A DNA stretch of 64,000 bases from Hyparrhenia diplandra (GCA_015847255.1 JADLZK010009278.1:62001-126000), one strand, 5' to 3'; shown: positions 31,900 through 44,720, counted from the first letter of the stretch. The notes: generated by a model from the sequence alone, not told the origin. Numbers and translations: made by a program.

Positions 31900-32410
31900 G
31901 CACGTGTTGACAGTTATGGCCTTCCTTCTTGGATCTCTTCAGTATTGGTGCAATGAGCTTGTTCAAACTCGGTTTTGTTGGTCTCGTTCTTCCTTGGGTG
32001 TGCATAAAAATCTCAAAAGTGTCCGAGCTTCTCATAGCCATTGTAGTTGTTTCCCGTAAGGGGTCTGTACCTAGGATTCTAAGTCATCTTACTCTTCTAC
32101 GTTGGAGTGACATAGGATTGCTTGTACCAAAGGTTTTCATAATGTGGCTCCTTGGTGATGGTCCATATTGAAAACTTGCAACTAACAAGGATAGTAGATC
32201 AACGGGCGTGGAAATGTCTTTCTAAACTAAGCCATCTTAAAAGGGGTTTCTTCTTGATCCTGGTGGCAAAACAATTGATGTTATCGTTATCTTTCATCTG
32301 CAGGGCAAGGAAGGTCTTCCTCAACAATATTCTGTATCTTTGACATTGGGTCCTTTCTGAAACGAACTGACTCCTTGGCTTCTGAATTTTACATACTCTA
32401 GAGCAGAGCA
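31900..32410 (-). pseudogene. Copia-like gag fragment
   Basis: Minus-strand translation gives LRKTFLALQMKD followed by FATRI, the pattern of the Copia-type gag (UBN2) helix. About 230 bases on comes YEKLGHF followed by YAHPRKNE, resembling the C-x-x-C-x-x-x-G-H-F zinc knuckle and linker of Copia gag. Cysteines are mutated. It sits between the Gypsy leader and the Gypsy polymerase remnant on the same strand, so it is an insertion or a mosaic. Confidence 0.45.
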
Positions 32411-34690
32411 AGATAAATTGTCGAAGGCTGGTAGGTACTAAGTCATTGTTTTTGGCACCCTATGTTGCCCACATAAATTTCATCCGCTTTCATAGTGATT
32501 CCACCAGTGTATTTATAAGCCCCACAAAAAGTTTGTGTGGACCTGGTCCAGGTAATAGAAGTATTAACTGGACAAATGGCACAATGGTGAGAACACCATA
32601 TTCCTACTAGTCCATCCAACAAGAGGGGTGGTACACTTTCGGTCTTCAATATTTCGTCAACAAAGTAGGCCAAACTTGCTTTCTAAGGTCAAGTTACTTT
32701 GTCGCCTTCTCTAGGGCGTAAGGGGTTTGGTATCCGTGGAAATCTTCGAGGGTGTTGTACCGATTACTTCACTCTCATGATGTACACAACTACCCTACGT
32801 GGTGTTGCGCAAAATGTTGCATAACTCTCCCAAGAGCTAGAGTTAAAGAACAGCTCCTGGTTAAGGAGAGAAGGTAGTGGTAACTGCGGTACTCTTCTAT
32901 GACTGAATGCAGGATCTGAGGTATCTCCACCTGTACATAGTGGTGATTACGAGTCGATAATTCCAATAGTGAATATGAATATTAAATTAGAGCTACACTG
33001 AATTTATTGAGAAGTCAACAAATAAAGGTAACAATAATTTAATCATCATATCACCATAGTACTAATACACAAAACTTTCAAGGAGCTTGTATCCTTCATT
33101 AACTCCCTCGAGGTTGGTCGTTCAGTTAATGAAGCCTGAGTGTTGATCCATTGCTTCTCTTCCAAAGGATCCGGAGTTGGTATAAAGTCTCAGGAGAAGG
33201 ATTTAGCTAACCGATAAAGCTAAGATACATTCCTCAACAAGGATCACGTGAGAAACTTAACATCTAGCATACATCCATGGAAACGAAGCATATCTACATA
33301 CGTTCAATGAAGCGTTCACCATGCTACCTCCATCATCGGCACCCTCTAAACCATCATCCTCTTCACGGTGCGTGAAGATAGTGTGCATTGAACAACCGAT
33401 AATACTTCCTTGTAGCTATGTTGTATCACATAAATCCTTTGCACACCTCCTAATTTCTCGTTGTCTCAACGGATCATTCTGACATCTCATTTCGAAGTCA
33501 TGTGTTAGAAAGGAAAAACATCATTCCTGCTCTTCACTCGTAATCCAAGTACTGCTAGGTTGGTCTCCTTATAGGTTGTGCTAGCTAACCTTGGCTCTAG
33601 GTCCAATACTCTTTTTAGCACTATCGTGGGGTACTAGAGGCTAGTCTTTCTAGGGGTCGAGATAATCATTGGCGTTGTAGGTCCAACAACATTGCTTGAG
33701 TTGGATTCTTCTTCTCACAATCCATGGTGTCTCAATTATTCCGAATCCTCGAGTTGCTACTCTGCTTCATTCCACATTCTCTAAAGTTGCGTCTTGGTTA
33801 GTTGTCGTCTGGTGAAGCATGCTAGTGATCTTCTGCTCGTCCTTCTGGCATTAATCAGCTCTCACTTTTCTCCTTGTTAGCTACTACCATAATATTCTGC
33901 ATTGGTACTCCTTGTCATTCATGATCCAAAGTGTGGCAAACATGGTACTTACAGTCTCACATAAGCTACCATGCCTTTCGTCGAAATTGTACCATCTTGA
34001 CTAGATCCAATTAGCAACACTTTAAGTCATTTCGAAATACCGATGTTGTTGTACCTCTCGAGATTCTAGGATTTCTTCGTTAGGAGTCCCCTTATTGAAA
34101 GCGACCACTACTAGTTATTTGGTACAAGGGTCATTGGTAACAAGGTTTGGTGATTTTTGTGAGAGTAAGACTTAAGTTGATCACTTTTATCGAAAAGGGA
34201 CGAAAGTACCTTAACAAGGGACGATCGAGAAGAAGAGGAAAGAGAGGGAATGTATTTCCATTTTAATTATGTGAATGCATGAATGCGATAACCATTATAA
34301 ACATGATGCATGAGCATAACTTACGTCCTCACGCGAATAGGAAAGATTAGTTACTACTGCGTTATAAGTGGTGGCACAACCAACGTTCTCTCAAAAGAAA
34401 AACAAATCGCATCTAGTCGATCTACACATTTTGCGTGGTTAGTGTACCGCAGTTTCATTTCAGCCCAACAATATATTTATGCAATGCATGAATTTAAATT
34501 GCATATACTTTTTTGTCGTCCACCCGACGGCATCGCAGATACCTTGCGGAAAAACACATTTTACGCACAAAGACACCTCGTGTACCCATACACAAGTCTA
34601 CGGGGGCACTACCCAACCATGGAGCTCTCAAAACATTTTATTTTTTTTACCCCCTAGATCGGCGTTTGTCCGATCATGCTCTCACAAGCT
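32411..34690 (-). mobile_element. Decayed 5' interior of element E, no domain recognised
   Basis: Gag and protease of the Tekay/Del-type element should lie here on the minus strand. I see only short frames with stops. No CCHC knuckle or aspartic protease D-S/T-G is identifiable. Confidence 0.35.
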
Positions 34691-34699
34691 CACATCTTA

Positions 34700-34790
34700 C
34701 CTTGGGCGTAGAGGCATTGAACATCATTTACCTGGGGCGTAGAGGCATTGAACACCATTTACCCAGGGGGCGTAGAGGTATTTCGATCCA
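34700..34790 (+). repeat. About 32-bp minisatellite in element E leader
   Basis: Three copies of 'ggcgtagaggcattgaaca'-type sequence start at about 34703, 34736 and 34769; the third is diverged. Confidence 0.65.
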
Positions 34791-35057
34791 TTCATGACCA
34801 CTCAAGTGAGTAGCCCGACCATCGGCCGCACGGCAACCCAAAGACAAACAACAAAATATGATGCAATAACCCATCCCAAGTTAGTAAAGCCACCGACTGT
34901 CCTTAATTGGGCATAAAGGGTATGACCATGGCACTATTAATTTTGCAAATCTTTTACTCACACCATCGAAAAAGATTTTGTTTCTCAAAATTTTCACAAA
35001 AGATTAGTGGTTCATTTTAATTTAAACACCGGATCGGATTTTAAGTAACCGAACTAA

Positions 35058-35069
35058 GCTCCGATGCCA
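35058..35069 (-). other. Primer-binding site of element E
   Basis: The minus strand reads TGGCATCGGAGC, two changes from TGGTATCAGAGC (initiator methionine tRNA complement), three bases after the LTR end at 35073. Confidence 0.75.
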
Positions 35070-37020
35070 CCGTGTGAGTCGACCAATTTATAAAAATCAA
35101 GTATAATTCGCAATTACCAAGCAATCGCAGATCTACACTTGAGTCCATATAAACCGGGTATTCCGGAAATCTTCGAGTGATTTCAAACTCATCAACAACA
35201 CAACAAGGATCGTTGAGCTCAGTGAGTTCAAACCGCAGTATCTCAAACCAAATTCAAATATATTATAATCGAGAGCGCGATGTACGCGTTTATTCCAAAA
35301 CAGCTCGAGTGCGGAAGCAATAGTTTTCAAAACCGGATAGTTGTACAAATGGAAATAAAAATACGATAGTGCCAACATAATGTCAACCCTATAGTAGCAT
35401 GAGACAGGGAAGTATGGAGATTGCCATGCCCTAGGCATTATTCTTCAACCCAAAGAACACACAACCGGATAGAACATGCAAGACGGAGTCACCCTAAACA
35501 AAGGGGAAATAACCCATGATACTCAATTGTACTCCGCAAGACTTACCCGCCTCAAAACCAGTAAAATAAGGAAAAGACTCCAAGGATCATGCTTGGCTTT
35601 ATCCGAGCGGGTCGACTCACGTTTAATTCCCGAGTAAAATAAGGTTGATTAGTGAGCCTACACATACTACTTGAGTTCTTCCAAGTTAAAAGGTTATTTA
35701 TTATATACATAACCATAGATCCTGTATAGCCAAGGTTAAAGACATATGCTCAAGAATATAAATAACAAAGATAAGTAACTTGATCATAATTTTAATAGCA
35801 AAGCAACATGGTAATATAACATATATTGTGATATTAAGACTACATTGCCGTGGGGCGCAGAGGGTTCTCACCGACCGGGGAGAGATGGCGATTTCAATCG
35901 ATTGCAAACCCACCGGCGAATACCGGGTCATAAACTAGGTCTACTTAATTACGGGCGGACCCAATCACTCCCGGGGCGTTACGGGACATAAAGTCTCCGG
36001 TCTTGCCGGCTACCCCCTCCTTCTCGGGCCGCCAAGTGAGCGAACAACGAAGACGACGCCGTGCGCATCTTCTTTGCGTCCAATCAATCCCCCACCTACC
36101 ACGCCAAAGGAGGAGCGATAAAGCGAGCAAAGCCGGCCCCTAACATTCCCACGAGCGCGGGTGGCTCACGACCGGCTGAGCCTACTATATGAACAGTGCG
36201 TTCAACTTCCGACCACATTCGACAAAGTATGAGTCCTTAATCGATCGATGGAAAGACCACAAAATCCATCTAATCTAAGCATGTTTTATTATTCAGGGTT
36301 CTCGGTGGCTTGTTAGTCACCCATGTGACTAACCACAAACATCCTCTCAAGTGACCAGGAATCACTATCTACGGCAATCACCATACCGAGCATTTATAAC
36401 CTAGACCACTAAATAGGATAGGATAACAACTTCAACAAGGATATCTCGTGCATCAACGGTTTCAACCACTTTCCTAAACTTAATGCATCAACATATATAA
36501 AGGACGAAATCAATTTAGTTAGAAAGCATAGGAAAGGGTAGCATGCAGGGGGCTTGCCTTCGGAAGAGGGTTAGAAGGTGCCTTGGGCACTTTAGCGCCT
36601 TTGACGATGTGCTCTGTCTCTCTATGAACCTCCTCCTTGCCGCACCTCCAGGTGTATACTTCTCCTTCCCCGGCCGCTCTTTAATCTCCTCGTGCTCTCG
36701 CTCCTTCGATCCAATATGAATGTGTATGCAAGTAGAAATATGATCTTCTATGACGATTTCCTTGTGACGATTTGAAATTTCGTCATGCAACTGTAGTTTT
36801 CAGTGACGAATTTTGTAACTTTGTCACAGATATTGAGTGACGGAGCTAAGCCGCTAAAAATAATGATGAAAAGCAATAGAGCGTCATAGAACAACAAATC
36901 TATTCGTCATAGATATTCATTCCGCCTCTATCAAAGGGGAACCAATGATGAATGTAAACTTTCATCACAAAACAACATACTCATCGTCACAAAACAATAA
37001 TATACATGCTTCAACACCAA

Positions 37021-37700
37021 TATGGGTCCCACATGTGTGGGTTTGACCCTGGGTCCCACTTGTGTGGGTCCGACCCTGGGTCCCACATGTTGGTACCATG
37101 GTCCCACTATTGTCGACGTGGCAATGTGGACCCACCACAGCGGTCCCACGTTAGCCACATGGCATGCCAGTCAACGCAGGCCCTACCTCAACGGTCCCAC
37201 TAGCATCGATGAGGACCCCACTATAGTGGTCCCACACTGTACTAGTCCCGCTCCCACGTGGCGTTCCACGTCAATCGGCCCCCCACCACCATCGGGTCCC
37301 ATAAGATAGAACCACATAACAATGTGGCATCGCAAGTCCACGCGTGGTGACATGGACCCTACCACCATGGTCCGGATGATGTAGTGGTCCCACCGCCACA
37401 TGGCACTCACGCCATTGTGGGCCCCACTAGCTTGGTTCTCCGGATAGAATCGTGGGTGGGCCACCATACTTGGGCATGGTCCTACCGCCACGTGCCTTCC
37501 ACGTCAATCACGGGCCCTACGCACCACCACGATCTCACTAACTCGCATAAGTGGAGACCACATGTGGGCCCCACTACCTTGGACCCACGCCGTAGTGGAC
37601 CTACGACTGCCTAACATTTCACGTCGACCTTGGTCCCATAGAACAAAATTGGTGAGCCACCACAGGTGGGCCCCCCATCGTGGTCCCACCGAGGTCTCCT
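37021..37700. repeat. GGNCCCAC / GTGGNCCC motif cluster
   Basis: About fourteen copies of GGTCCCAC, GGGTCCCAC, GGGCCCCAC and their complements occur in 0.7 kb, in both orientations, without a fixed period. GGNCCCAC is the known core for TCP-family plant transcription factors. Whether they bind here is inference. Confidence 0.6.
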
Positions 37701-38045
37701 AAGGGGGAGAGCATGTGATGTACTGGCTTAGGGATTAATAGGATTAATAAAATACTCATTACAACAAGTTCCAACTTCTTTCCAGGAAGCCCCATTCTAA
37801 AGAACTCTAAAGTTAAGCGTGCTTGGCCTATAGAAATTTAAGGATGGGTGACCGACCGGGAAAGTTAAGCGTGCTTGGCCTATAGAAATTTGGGGATGGG
37901 TGACCGACCGGGAAGTTCTTTCTAGATGCGCATGAGTGAGAACAAAGTGTGTAAAAAAAACTTGTGTTGGTGTTTGAGGACACTCTTGTTTATTAGAGAG
38001 TTGCTAGATGTAATTGGGCCCGGGTGGGACTTTATAGGTGGCGCC
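37701..38045 (+). mobile_element. Cassandra-like TRIM LTR fragment carrying 5S sequence
   Basis: The purine tract 'taagggggagag' is followed by TGTGATGTACTGG at 37714, an LTR-like start. A 5S-rRNA-like segment lies about 80-215 bases inside. Cassandra TRIM elements are the known plant retrotransposons with 5S rRNA promoter sequence in their LTRs. A second LTR and a PBS are not visible, so it would be a 3' LTR remnant. The right boundary is a guess. Confidence 0.5.
37790..37930 (+). repeat. 5S rRNA-derived sequence with duplicated internal control region
   Basis: 'agaactctaaagttaagcg' then 'tgcttgg' and 'ggatgggtgaccgaccggga' match the plant 5S rRNA internal promoter (A box AAGTTAAGCGTGCTTGG, C box GGATGGGTGACCTCCTGGGAAG). 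The A-box-to-C-box unit is present twice, from 37809 and from 37861, a 52-base tandem duplication. The middle of each unit differs from 5S rRNA and the flanks lack the 5S ends, so this is a derived promoter and not an rRNA gene. Confidence 0.8.
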
Positions 38046-39639
38046 ATGTTGCGATCACTTCCATGACAAAATTAGTGACGTTTGTTTTAGTCATAGAAGA
38101 TGAATCGCTCCATGACGAATGTTTGTTCGTCATGTGAAAAACACTTCTATGACGAAAATTTCATGATTCGTCATGGTGCATCAAATGTGACGCTCGTTCT
38201 ATGACGATTTCAAATTCGTCACTAATTCATCACCGAAGGTTTTCAATGACAATTTGGTATCATCTCGTGACGAAAAGCATTTTGTCATCGATGTGAGCTT
38301 CTCTACTAGTGAGATGAATATTAAGGAATGCATGATTTACAAGGAATGGATGAATGCATTATGATGTAGGATATTAGTAAGTGGATATATCTTCTATAGA
38401 AATACAATTATAACTACACAAGAAACCCTAATAATCTACATCAAGTAAACACCCTAACTCACAAATCACGAGGAGATGGCAGCTAGACATGTTGTCAGTA
38501 AAAACAAATCCCTGAGAGAGAGTTCTACAACTCCATATGCAGCAAACAAATACTCGTTGGAAAGCTAACAAAAAATATCCACAAAACATTCCATACCACC
38601 CTGAACTGATTCTCGACATTAACAGCCTCAAAAACAGAGAAAACAGAGGCTCTGATTCTAATCCATTTCGCACATACAACTACTATAACTTGCCAACTAC
38701 TCATGCAAACCTTACCAAACTTGACCAGCAAGCAAACTATGTCATAATCTATCAAATAAACCTATGGAACAAGCCAAAAGATAAACTAATGCACATGAAA
38801 TGATATGCCCTATCAAACACTACACATGCACACTATAATTATATAAATGCTAGGAATAATAAATTGACCAAACATGTGAGGCTATCAAACTAAACATATC
38901 AACAGGTCCTAATCATGCCAGGGAACAAATAGTAAACCAACCAAAAACATTTTTACCCTAATATAAACATGCATTTCTAGGGTATTTCCTAGGCAACACA
39001 ATTATGATAATTACATAAATACTTCAGGAAATTCTACAAAAATTACAGGAGCATTCTACTGGTCTACAAAGGCTATCATAAAAAATTTCATGGCAAGATC
39101 ATGCATATGCCGCCCTACACAAAAATGACAAGCTAGCAATAAATCTATGCATGAAAATACTTTGTACTATGAAAAGTGTCGGACAATAGATTTTCGAAAG
39201 TATGACAAGCTACTAAAACCTATCAAAACCAATCATGCCAAACTCACATCCAAAACCCTAGTAAATATTTTTCTATGAATTTCCTAAAAAGCATGGTAAA
39301 TAGCACATAAATCAAAAATGATATTTCCACCACGTAACCTAGGGTCAAACATATTTTTCCCATGATGCACATCACAAAACATGAACATTTTGTACAGGGA
39401 CCACTATTTTATCATGCACCAAAAGAAAGATACACATTTATCTATTTTCATGGCAATTACTAGCATAAATATAAATAAATATAAAACTACGAGAAAATGG
39501 CATATCACATTTTTCTATCATAGAACGAGCATAACAAACATGAGAAAATTCTCACCCAAAACAGAGCTAAAATGGCCAAGTTATGAATTTTACAAGATAT
39601 GCAAGGAATTTCGGAAAATAAAAACATAAAGGATATTTC

Positions 39640-40700
39640 TTCGACAGGCCGGACCCACGCTGGGTCTGGGTACGTAGGGGGGGACGGGCCGCCGTGATGG
39701 ATCTCCGCCCGTCGGTGACTTTCCCGAACCAAGGGCACCGCGGCGTGACCTACCTGGCCGAGGCGGATCGATTGGTGGCGGTGGCGCGGTGCCGCGGTGG
39801 ACGGCGGCTTGATCAACGGGCGCAGAGGCGGCGGACGGCAAGATCGCATGTCGGCGTTTCGCCCGTTCCCGGCGGTGAAGCGGTCGAAGGAGGCGCGCAT
39901 AAGGCTTCCCCCGGGGTCAAGGCGGATCGGATCAAGTGTTGGTGGCCAAAGACAACGAAGCAAATGCTTGTGTAAGGCGTGGCGGGCGGCGGCATGCCGG
40001 CCCGGCTGGCCCGCGGTCGCGTTCTCGGCGATGGCGGGGGCCCCCCGGGTCCCAACCGGCTTGGGGTTTCACCATCCGGACATCGAGGCGGTCACGGCGG
40101 CGCGCTGAGATGGAGGAGAGCGTCGGTCTTTGGGGCGGGCCCGCGAGCCCGGCGGCGGGGGCGCCGCTAGGGGCGGCACGGCGGAAACCGTTCTCGCGGC
40201 TCGATTTGGACGGCAAGTGGGTTGGGAGGATGGTGCATGGGATGGCGGAGCTCATGGCGTGAGAGAGGACGGTGGTGCGGTGGTTGGCGCGTCGGTGGCG
40301 GTGGCGGCTGGTCTGCGGCCGATTTTCGGCGAGGGAAAAACTCGGCGTGATGCGCGGCGTTCCTACGGCTCCCATGGCTCGGCTTGGACGACAAGGTGGA
40401 GGGCGATGGAGACGCCTGTAGGGGAGGGATTTGGGAGGCGGGCGTGGTGGCGGCGTGCTCGGACGCCGGCGGCGCCCGGCGATGGCCCACGGCGGCACGG
40501 CTGCTTCGCCGCTGCCGCTTTCGGGCGGAAGGGAAGGAGGGATGGAGTCGCGGCGCACGGGGCGCTTCTCGGCTTCCCTTCAAGGCGTGGGCACGACGAG
40601 AGAGGCGTCGGGGGTCACGCGACACGCCGGGCGGGCCGTCGGCGCGTCGTGACAACGTTGGCGGCCGAGTTTCGAGAGGCGGGAAAAAGTGAAGCGTCAC
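39640..40700. other. GC-rich core of element E LTR
   Basis: Very GC-rich, with overlapping open frames on both strands (up to 208 codons minus at 39932-40558 and 200 codons plus at 40130-40732). The composition is arginine, glycine, alanine and proline rich in all frames and no domain is recognisable, so these are composition artefacts. Its place in a long LTR parallels 11580-12420. Confidence 0.5.
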
Positions 40701-41381
40701 TAAAGACTGGTTTCAACCCTAATTCAATCTAATTTGCCCTATACCTCGAGATACGTGCAAAACTAGCCAAAGCTCATATCGAACGAAATGTTCCTTACAA
40801 AATTCTGAACATTTCATGTATACAAACTTTTTCCTAATTCGGCCTAGATTGGAAACTACGATCGATTGAAGCTCGACTACCCCGATGGCCAAAGCAAACC
40901 CTAATTTCATTCAAAACAAACTATTTTCGACTTTTCGAACATGATCCACCCCACTTTCATGAAACGAGACTATAACACCTTTTGTTCTACACTAAATTAC
41001 CTACATTTTCTATGAAGGGTGCACACACATGCATAAACCCTAGCTAGGACTTTTAATCAAAACAAGACAAAGCACTATCATGGTCAAATCAAGTCAAACC
41101 AAGTCAAACTAGCATTATAAAACATAATTAGGAACACGACCAACACCAACCTTGCTCTAAAACATGCTATGCACATCACTAAGAATAAATAAATATTAAA
41201 CATCAAATTATGCAAGCATTTCATACATGAAATGACAAGGCAAAGCATAGCAAGCAAATTAAATACATTTAAACATGCAATTGACCTCTATCATTTCATG
41301 TGCATGAATGCATATGACTAAATGATGATTATGCTCATGAAATGTCGATGCTAATGACATGCTTAACACCAGGGTGTTACA

Positions 41382-42550
41382 ACACAAGCCTAGTAGTACT
41401 CATCACGGTAGTTATCATCGTAGTCATCATACCCACCTTGATCCATTTAATGTGATATAGCAAGGGTGAGTCCATGTCGAACTCCATAAAGCATAGCGGG
41501 GGTTATGAGGCTTAGAAGTCGATTAATCGTCTTAACTACGGTTGCTTTTAGTGTTGGTCAATTTTTAAGCTTAAGCATAAAGGAATCCCATTAACCCATT
41601 AATCACAAGTGTGAACAGATATCAACATCAATTTAATATCAACAACATAGTAAGCATGCAATTCTATCCATTGATGTCTCCAAGCCATTCATGACACGAA
41701 CACGGGTGACATGTCCGGTTTAATTAAATCTACGAGAGGTGTACACTTTACCTACGGGTCATGATTTCCACCCGAGTAGGTTCTCGACTCCTAACCAAAT
41801 GAAAACCATATAAAGTCGCTCAAAGACCCTCCTAAAAATATTAAGTGGCCAACAGAGCTACAACCCCGTTTCTCCCATTCGCAATTAAACCACCAACAAA
41901 GTTAGGTAAAGCCCTTGAACAACTAGAGTCGAGCCATGTGACCCCCATAGTCGCATCTTGTATATCCCTGGGATGATCACGAAGCGAATAAGTCCTTATG
42001 GAGAGCTAAGAGCTTCATAAATAAACAAAGACAAGCTCTTTTCGCCCTATGTACCATGGCATCAACAACTACTCATCACGATTTAATCCATAAAGCAATA
42101 AATGATGTTTGTTGGTTGAGCGCTAGCAAGTTACTACCCAAATGCATAACCCATAGGAGACAAGGATCAAGTATTCAAGACTAGGTAAGTCCTTAAGGCA
42201 AACAAGGAGGACACATGCTTCATGAATTAATATTTAAGATGAATAGGACATCAAGGATGATCCCAAGCTATACTTTCCTTGAATGAAGCCTTGAGCTTGC
42301 TGGTCTTCTTCACAATAATGCTCGCACCGTTCCCCGAATTGATCACCGTCTACTCAACCGATCACGCAAAGAACACACAATCGAGCATGCAATCAAACAC
42401 CAAGCAAACATGGACAAAATGAGACAACAGTAAAGTACACTATACAAGAAGATAATAGTTTGAAAAGCTCGTAAAACTACTCTACTCGTTGCTACGATCA
42501 CATCGATATAAAGATCACAAAAATCGAAGCTAGAACGGTGTAGTTATGAC
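41382..42550. other. Unassigned repeat-like spacer
   Basis: AT-rich with no coding frame. Phrases such as 'tttacctacgggtcatgatt' and 'cgagtaggttctcgactcc' look like degenerate LTR sequence, but I cannot match it to another copy in the window. It should contain the target side of element E. Confidence 0.3.
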
Positions 42551-42920
42551 CACTACAAGAAATCTGACATTCCAAGACAAACGAATTTTGTCATGTATAG
42601 CCCAAATGTGTCACAAAAAGTGTAGTTATGACGGAATCCGTCCGTCATGGGTTTTGTCATATAATCAGCGTCACAAAATGTCTCGCGTGACGGATTTTGG
42701 TGTTCTGTCACAAAACATCAAAACATTTAGTGACGCTGCCTGTCATATAATACTACATTTTGTGACACGGGTCAACGCGTCTTGTAATACAATCTTGTGT
42801 CATATATAGTGTTTTAACCATGGTTAAGAGGTCGGTTATGCTAGTTTTGTGACGATAAGAAGTTGTCATGTATAGATAGTTAACCATGGTTAGAAGTCAA
42901 GTCACATATTGTGAGGCCCC
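42551..42920. mobile_element. Left end of a CACTA (En/Spm) element
   Basis: It starts CACTACAAGAAATCTGACAT. Inside are repeated TGTCACAAAA, GTGACG and GTCATATA phrases in both orientations, the subterminal repeats of CACTA elements. A matching right end (CTTGTAGTG) is at 49465 with the same subterminal vocabulary. Confidence 0.65.
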
Positions 42921-44720
42921 CGCATCTAGGTCCAGGCCCATATTAGGGGGCCCAACCAAATTGAAACAATAATAATAGGAATAATAATAAACCACAAAAC
43001 CAATTATATTACCATAATGACCATACAAAAAGTGCTTGTTCCGTAACACATGTTTCATACAAACATACAACAAAACTTAAAAGAAAATGACTCAGCCAAC
43101 TAAATAAATTCCAACATCTAGGGCCAAGTTGTAGCCAACCCAAGCACCAAGTTCTCGCACCATACAAGGTTCCAACCCACTAGCAAACCATTGCAAGTTC
43201 AAGCCGCCAGACCATTGCAAGTTCCGGCCGCCAAAATTGGCCTTTGTCAAAAAAAAAACAAAATAATGAAGTCACCAGGGGAAAATGTACTATGCAAATA
43301 GTAACTAATGGAATCACACTTTTTCATTTGATGGCATGAACTCATGTAACTCTAAAGCAATTTTCCAAAGTAATGAAAATCAATAGTATATTTTAATCAT
43401 GTCAAAAAGAATCTAGTTTCGATTCCTAGTGCTACGACCCAACATATCTATCATCTATGAATGTACTCACCTTTGCAAATGAATGTGCCGACTTGTAGCC
43501 ACCATGTACTACATATGTCATCACCATCACCTCAATACGCAATGGATTACACCAACAAAAAAAAATATATAATCGGATAACTAACCAAATAATAGTGACA
43601 ATTAGACAAGAAAGAAATGTGATAGAGTAGATCAACAAGATTACGGATGATGATAGGATTAGGAAAAAAAGGTAGGATTAGATATTGATAGGATTAGGTA
43701 TGCTAGCCTCGCCTTGAATAGCCATAACATTCGTGCTCACATCCATCCCCGGTCATCACTTAGATCAGCTCTAGTGTTGCATGAGTGGACGTTAACCACG
43801 GGTTCAATGGCAAATAAGTTCGCATCATAGGTCTAGTAATTTCACTCAATATTGTAGAGGCCTCGGTATATGAATAACACCCATAAGTCAACACATGTCG
43901 TAAACCGTATGTTCGTAATCATCCACCGCTTGCCGTCGCCTTTGAGTTTGACACAACACAATTGTTGCATAACTGCGGATGATGCTAGAACATTCGACAT
44001 CGACCACGTGAAGACAAAGAACAAAGGTGCTCTCGGCATCATTGGCCATAATTCAAAAGAGGCCCCGTGCCGCAAATGACAACAAACCGATCAAAAGCCC
44101 CAACAAGTTCACATGATTAAGAGTTAATAGTTGACTCGCATAATGGTTTCATCACAATTCATGTTTTGGCTTGGAGCATAAGGATCAAAGCATAACTCTT
44201 GTTGCAAATACGACATCATTTAGGGCATGAAATCATCGAAAGCTTTCGGCCTCGGGCATCAAGAAAGCTCACAGTTCCTCACAAGTCCAATCTGGCCGAG
44301 GCATGTAAGTTTCTCGATGATTCGATGAACTAAATGAGAACAAACCACATTTGTACCTCACCTTTCCAGTCCTCACAAGCCTCAAGATAAAGTACCAACT
44401 CTCAAGCTCATAGTAGGCATGGAGCCATGGCTACATCCACTCCAAGCCCATCCGAATGGCGGTGACCATTCGGTTGCTTGGGAATGGACGTGAGCCATGG
44501 CATTATGACTACCATGAATTCAACATAAAGGAACCCGGGCACCTCAGATTATGCATCATTGGCAATAAAGGTCTACTCAATTAGACGGAATGTTATTAGT
44601 TTGAGAACGCGGCATCGGATTGATAGGATTTAGTAAGTTACTCACCAAGTGACCGAACAGTAGTGTCAGTATCATAGGACTAGCTGGCCGTAAAATAATG
44701 TTTTTGAGAAAGCAACATCG
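42921..44720 (-). mobile_element. CACTA interior, possible decayed coding exons
   Basis: Mixed composition. Short minus-strand frames at 43432-43638 and 43842-44075 are locally protein-like, and splice-like GTGAGT phrases occur. I cannot match them to a TNPD/TNPA-type transposase or any other family. Annotated as element interior only. Confidence 0.3.

Larger units (their letters stand above)
36729..38311. mobile_element. CACTA-ended insertion inside element E LTR
   Basis: The left end 'caagtagaaatatgatcttc' is CACTAGTAGAAATATG with two bases lost, and the right end is 'gagcttctctactagtg'. Both ends are followed inward by subterminal TGACGA/CGTCAC-type motifs in both orientations (36740-36990 and 38040-38290). 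The interior holds a GGNCCCAC-rich stretch and a 5S-like segment. No transposase is present. The flanking three bases (ATG and AGA) do not match, so the target duplication is not confirmed. Confidence 0.6.
35073..41381 (-). mobile_element. 5' LTR of Tekay/Del-type Gypsy element E, with nested insertion
   Basis: On the minus strand it begins TGTAACACCCTGG at 41381 and ends GGTCGACTCACA at 35073, followed by the PBS. Without the CACTA-ended insert at 36729-38311 it measures about 4.7 kb. The phrase 'gtactccgcaagacttaccc' is shared with element A's LTR (9740, 16368), so the two families are related but distinct. It includes a GC-rich core at 39640-40700. Only one LTR of this element lies in the window. 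Confidence 0.65.

Noticed and set aside
37790..37930. Functional 5S rRNA gene
   Set aside because: Only the internal promoter portion is similar. The 5S 5' and 3' ends are absent and the unit is internally duplicated.
39932..40732. Long open frames on both strands (208 and 200 codons)
   Set aside because: Open simultaneously on both strands because of very high GC content. Composition is arginine, proline and alanine rich in every frame and no motif is seen.
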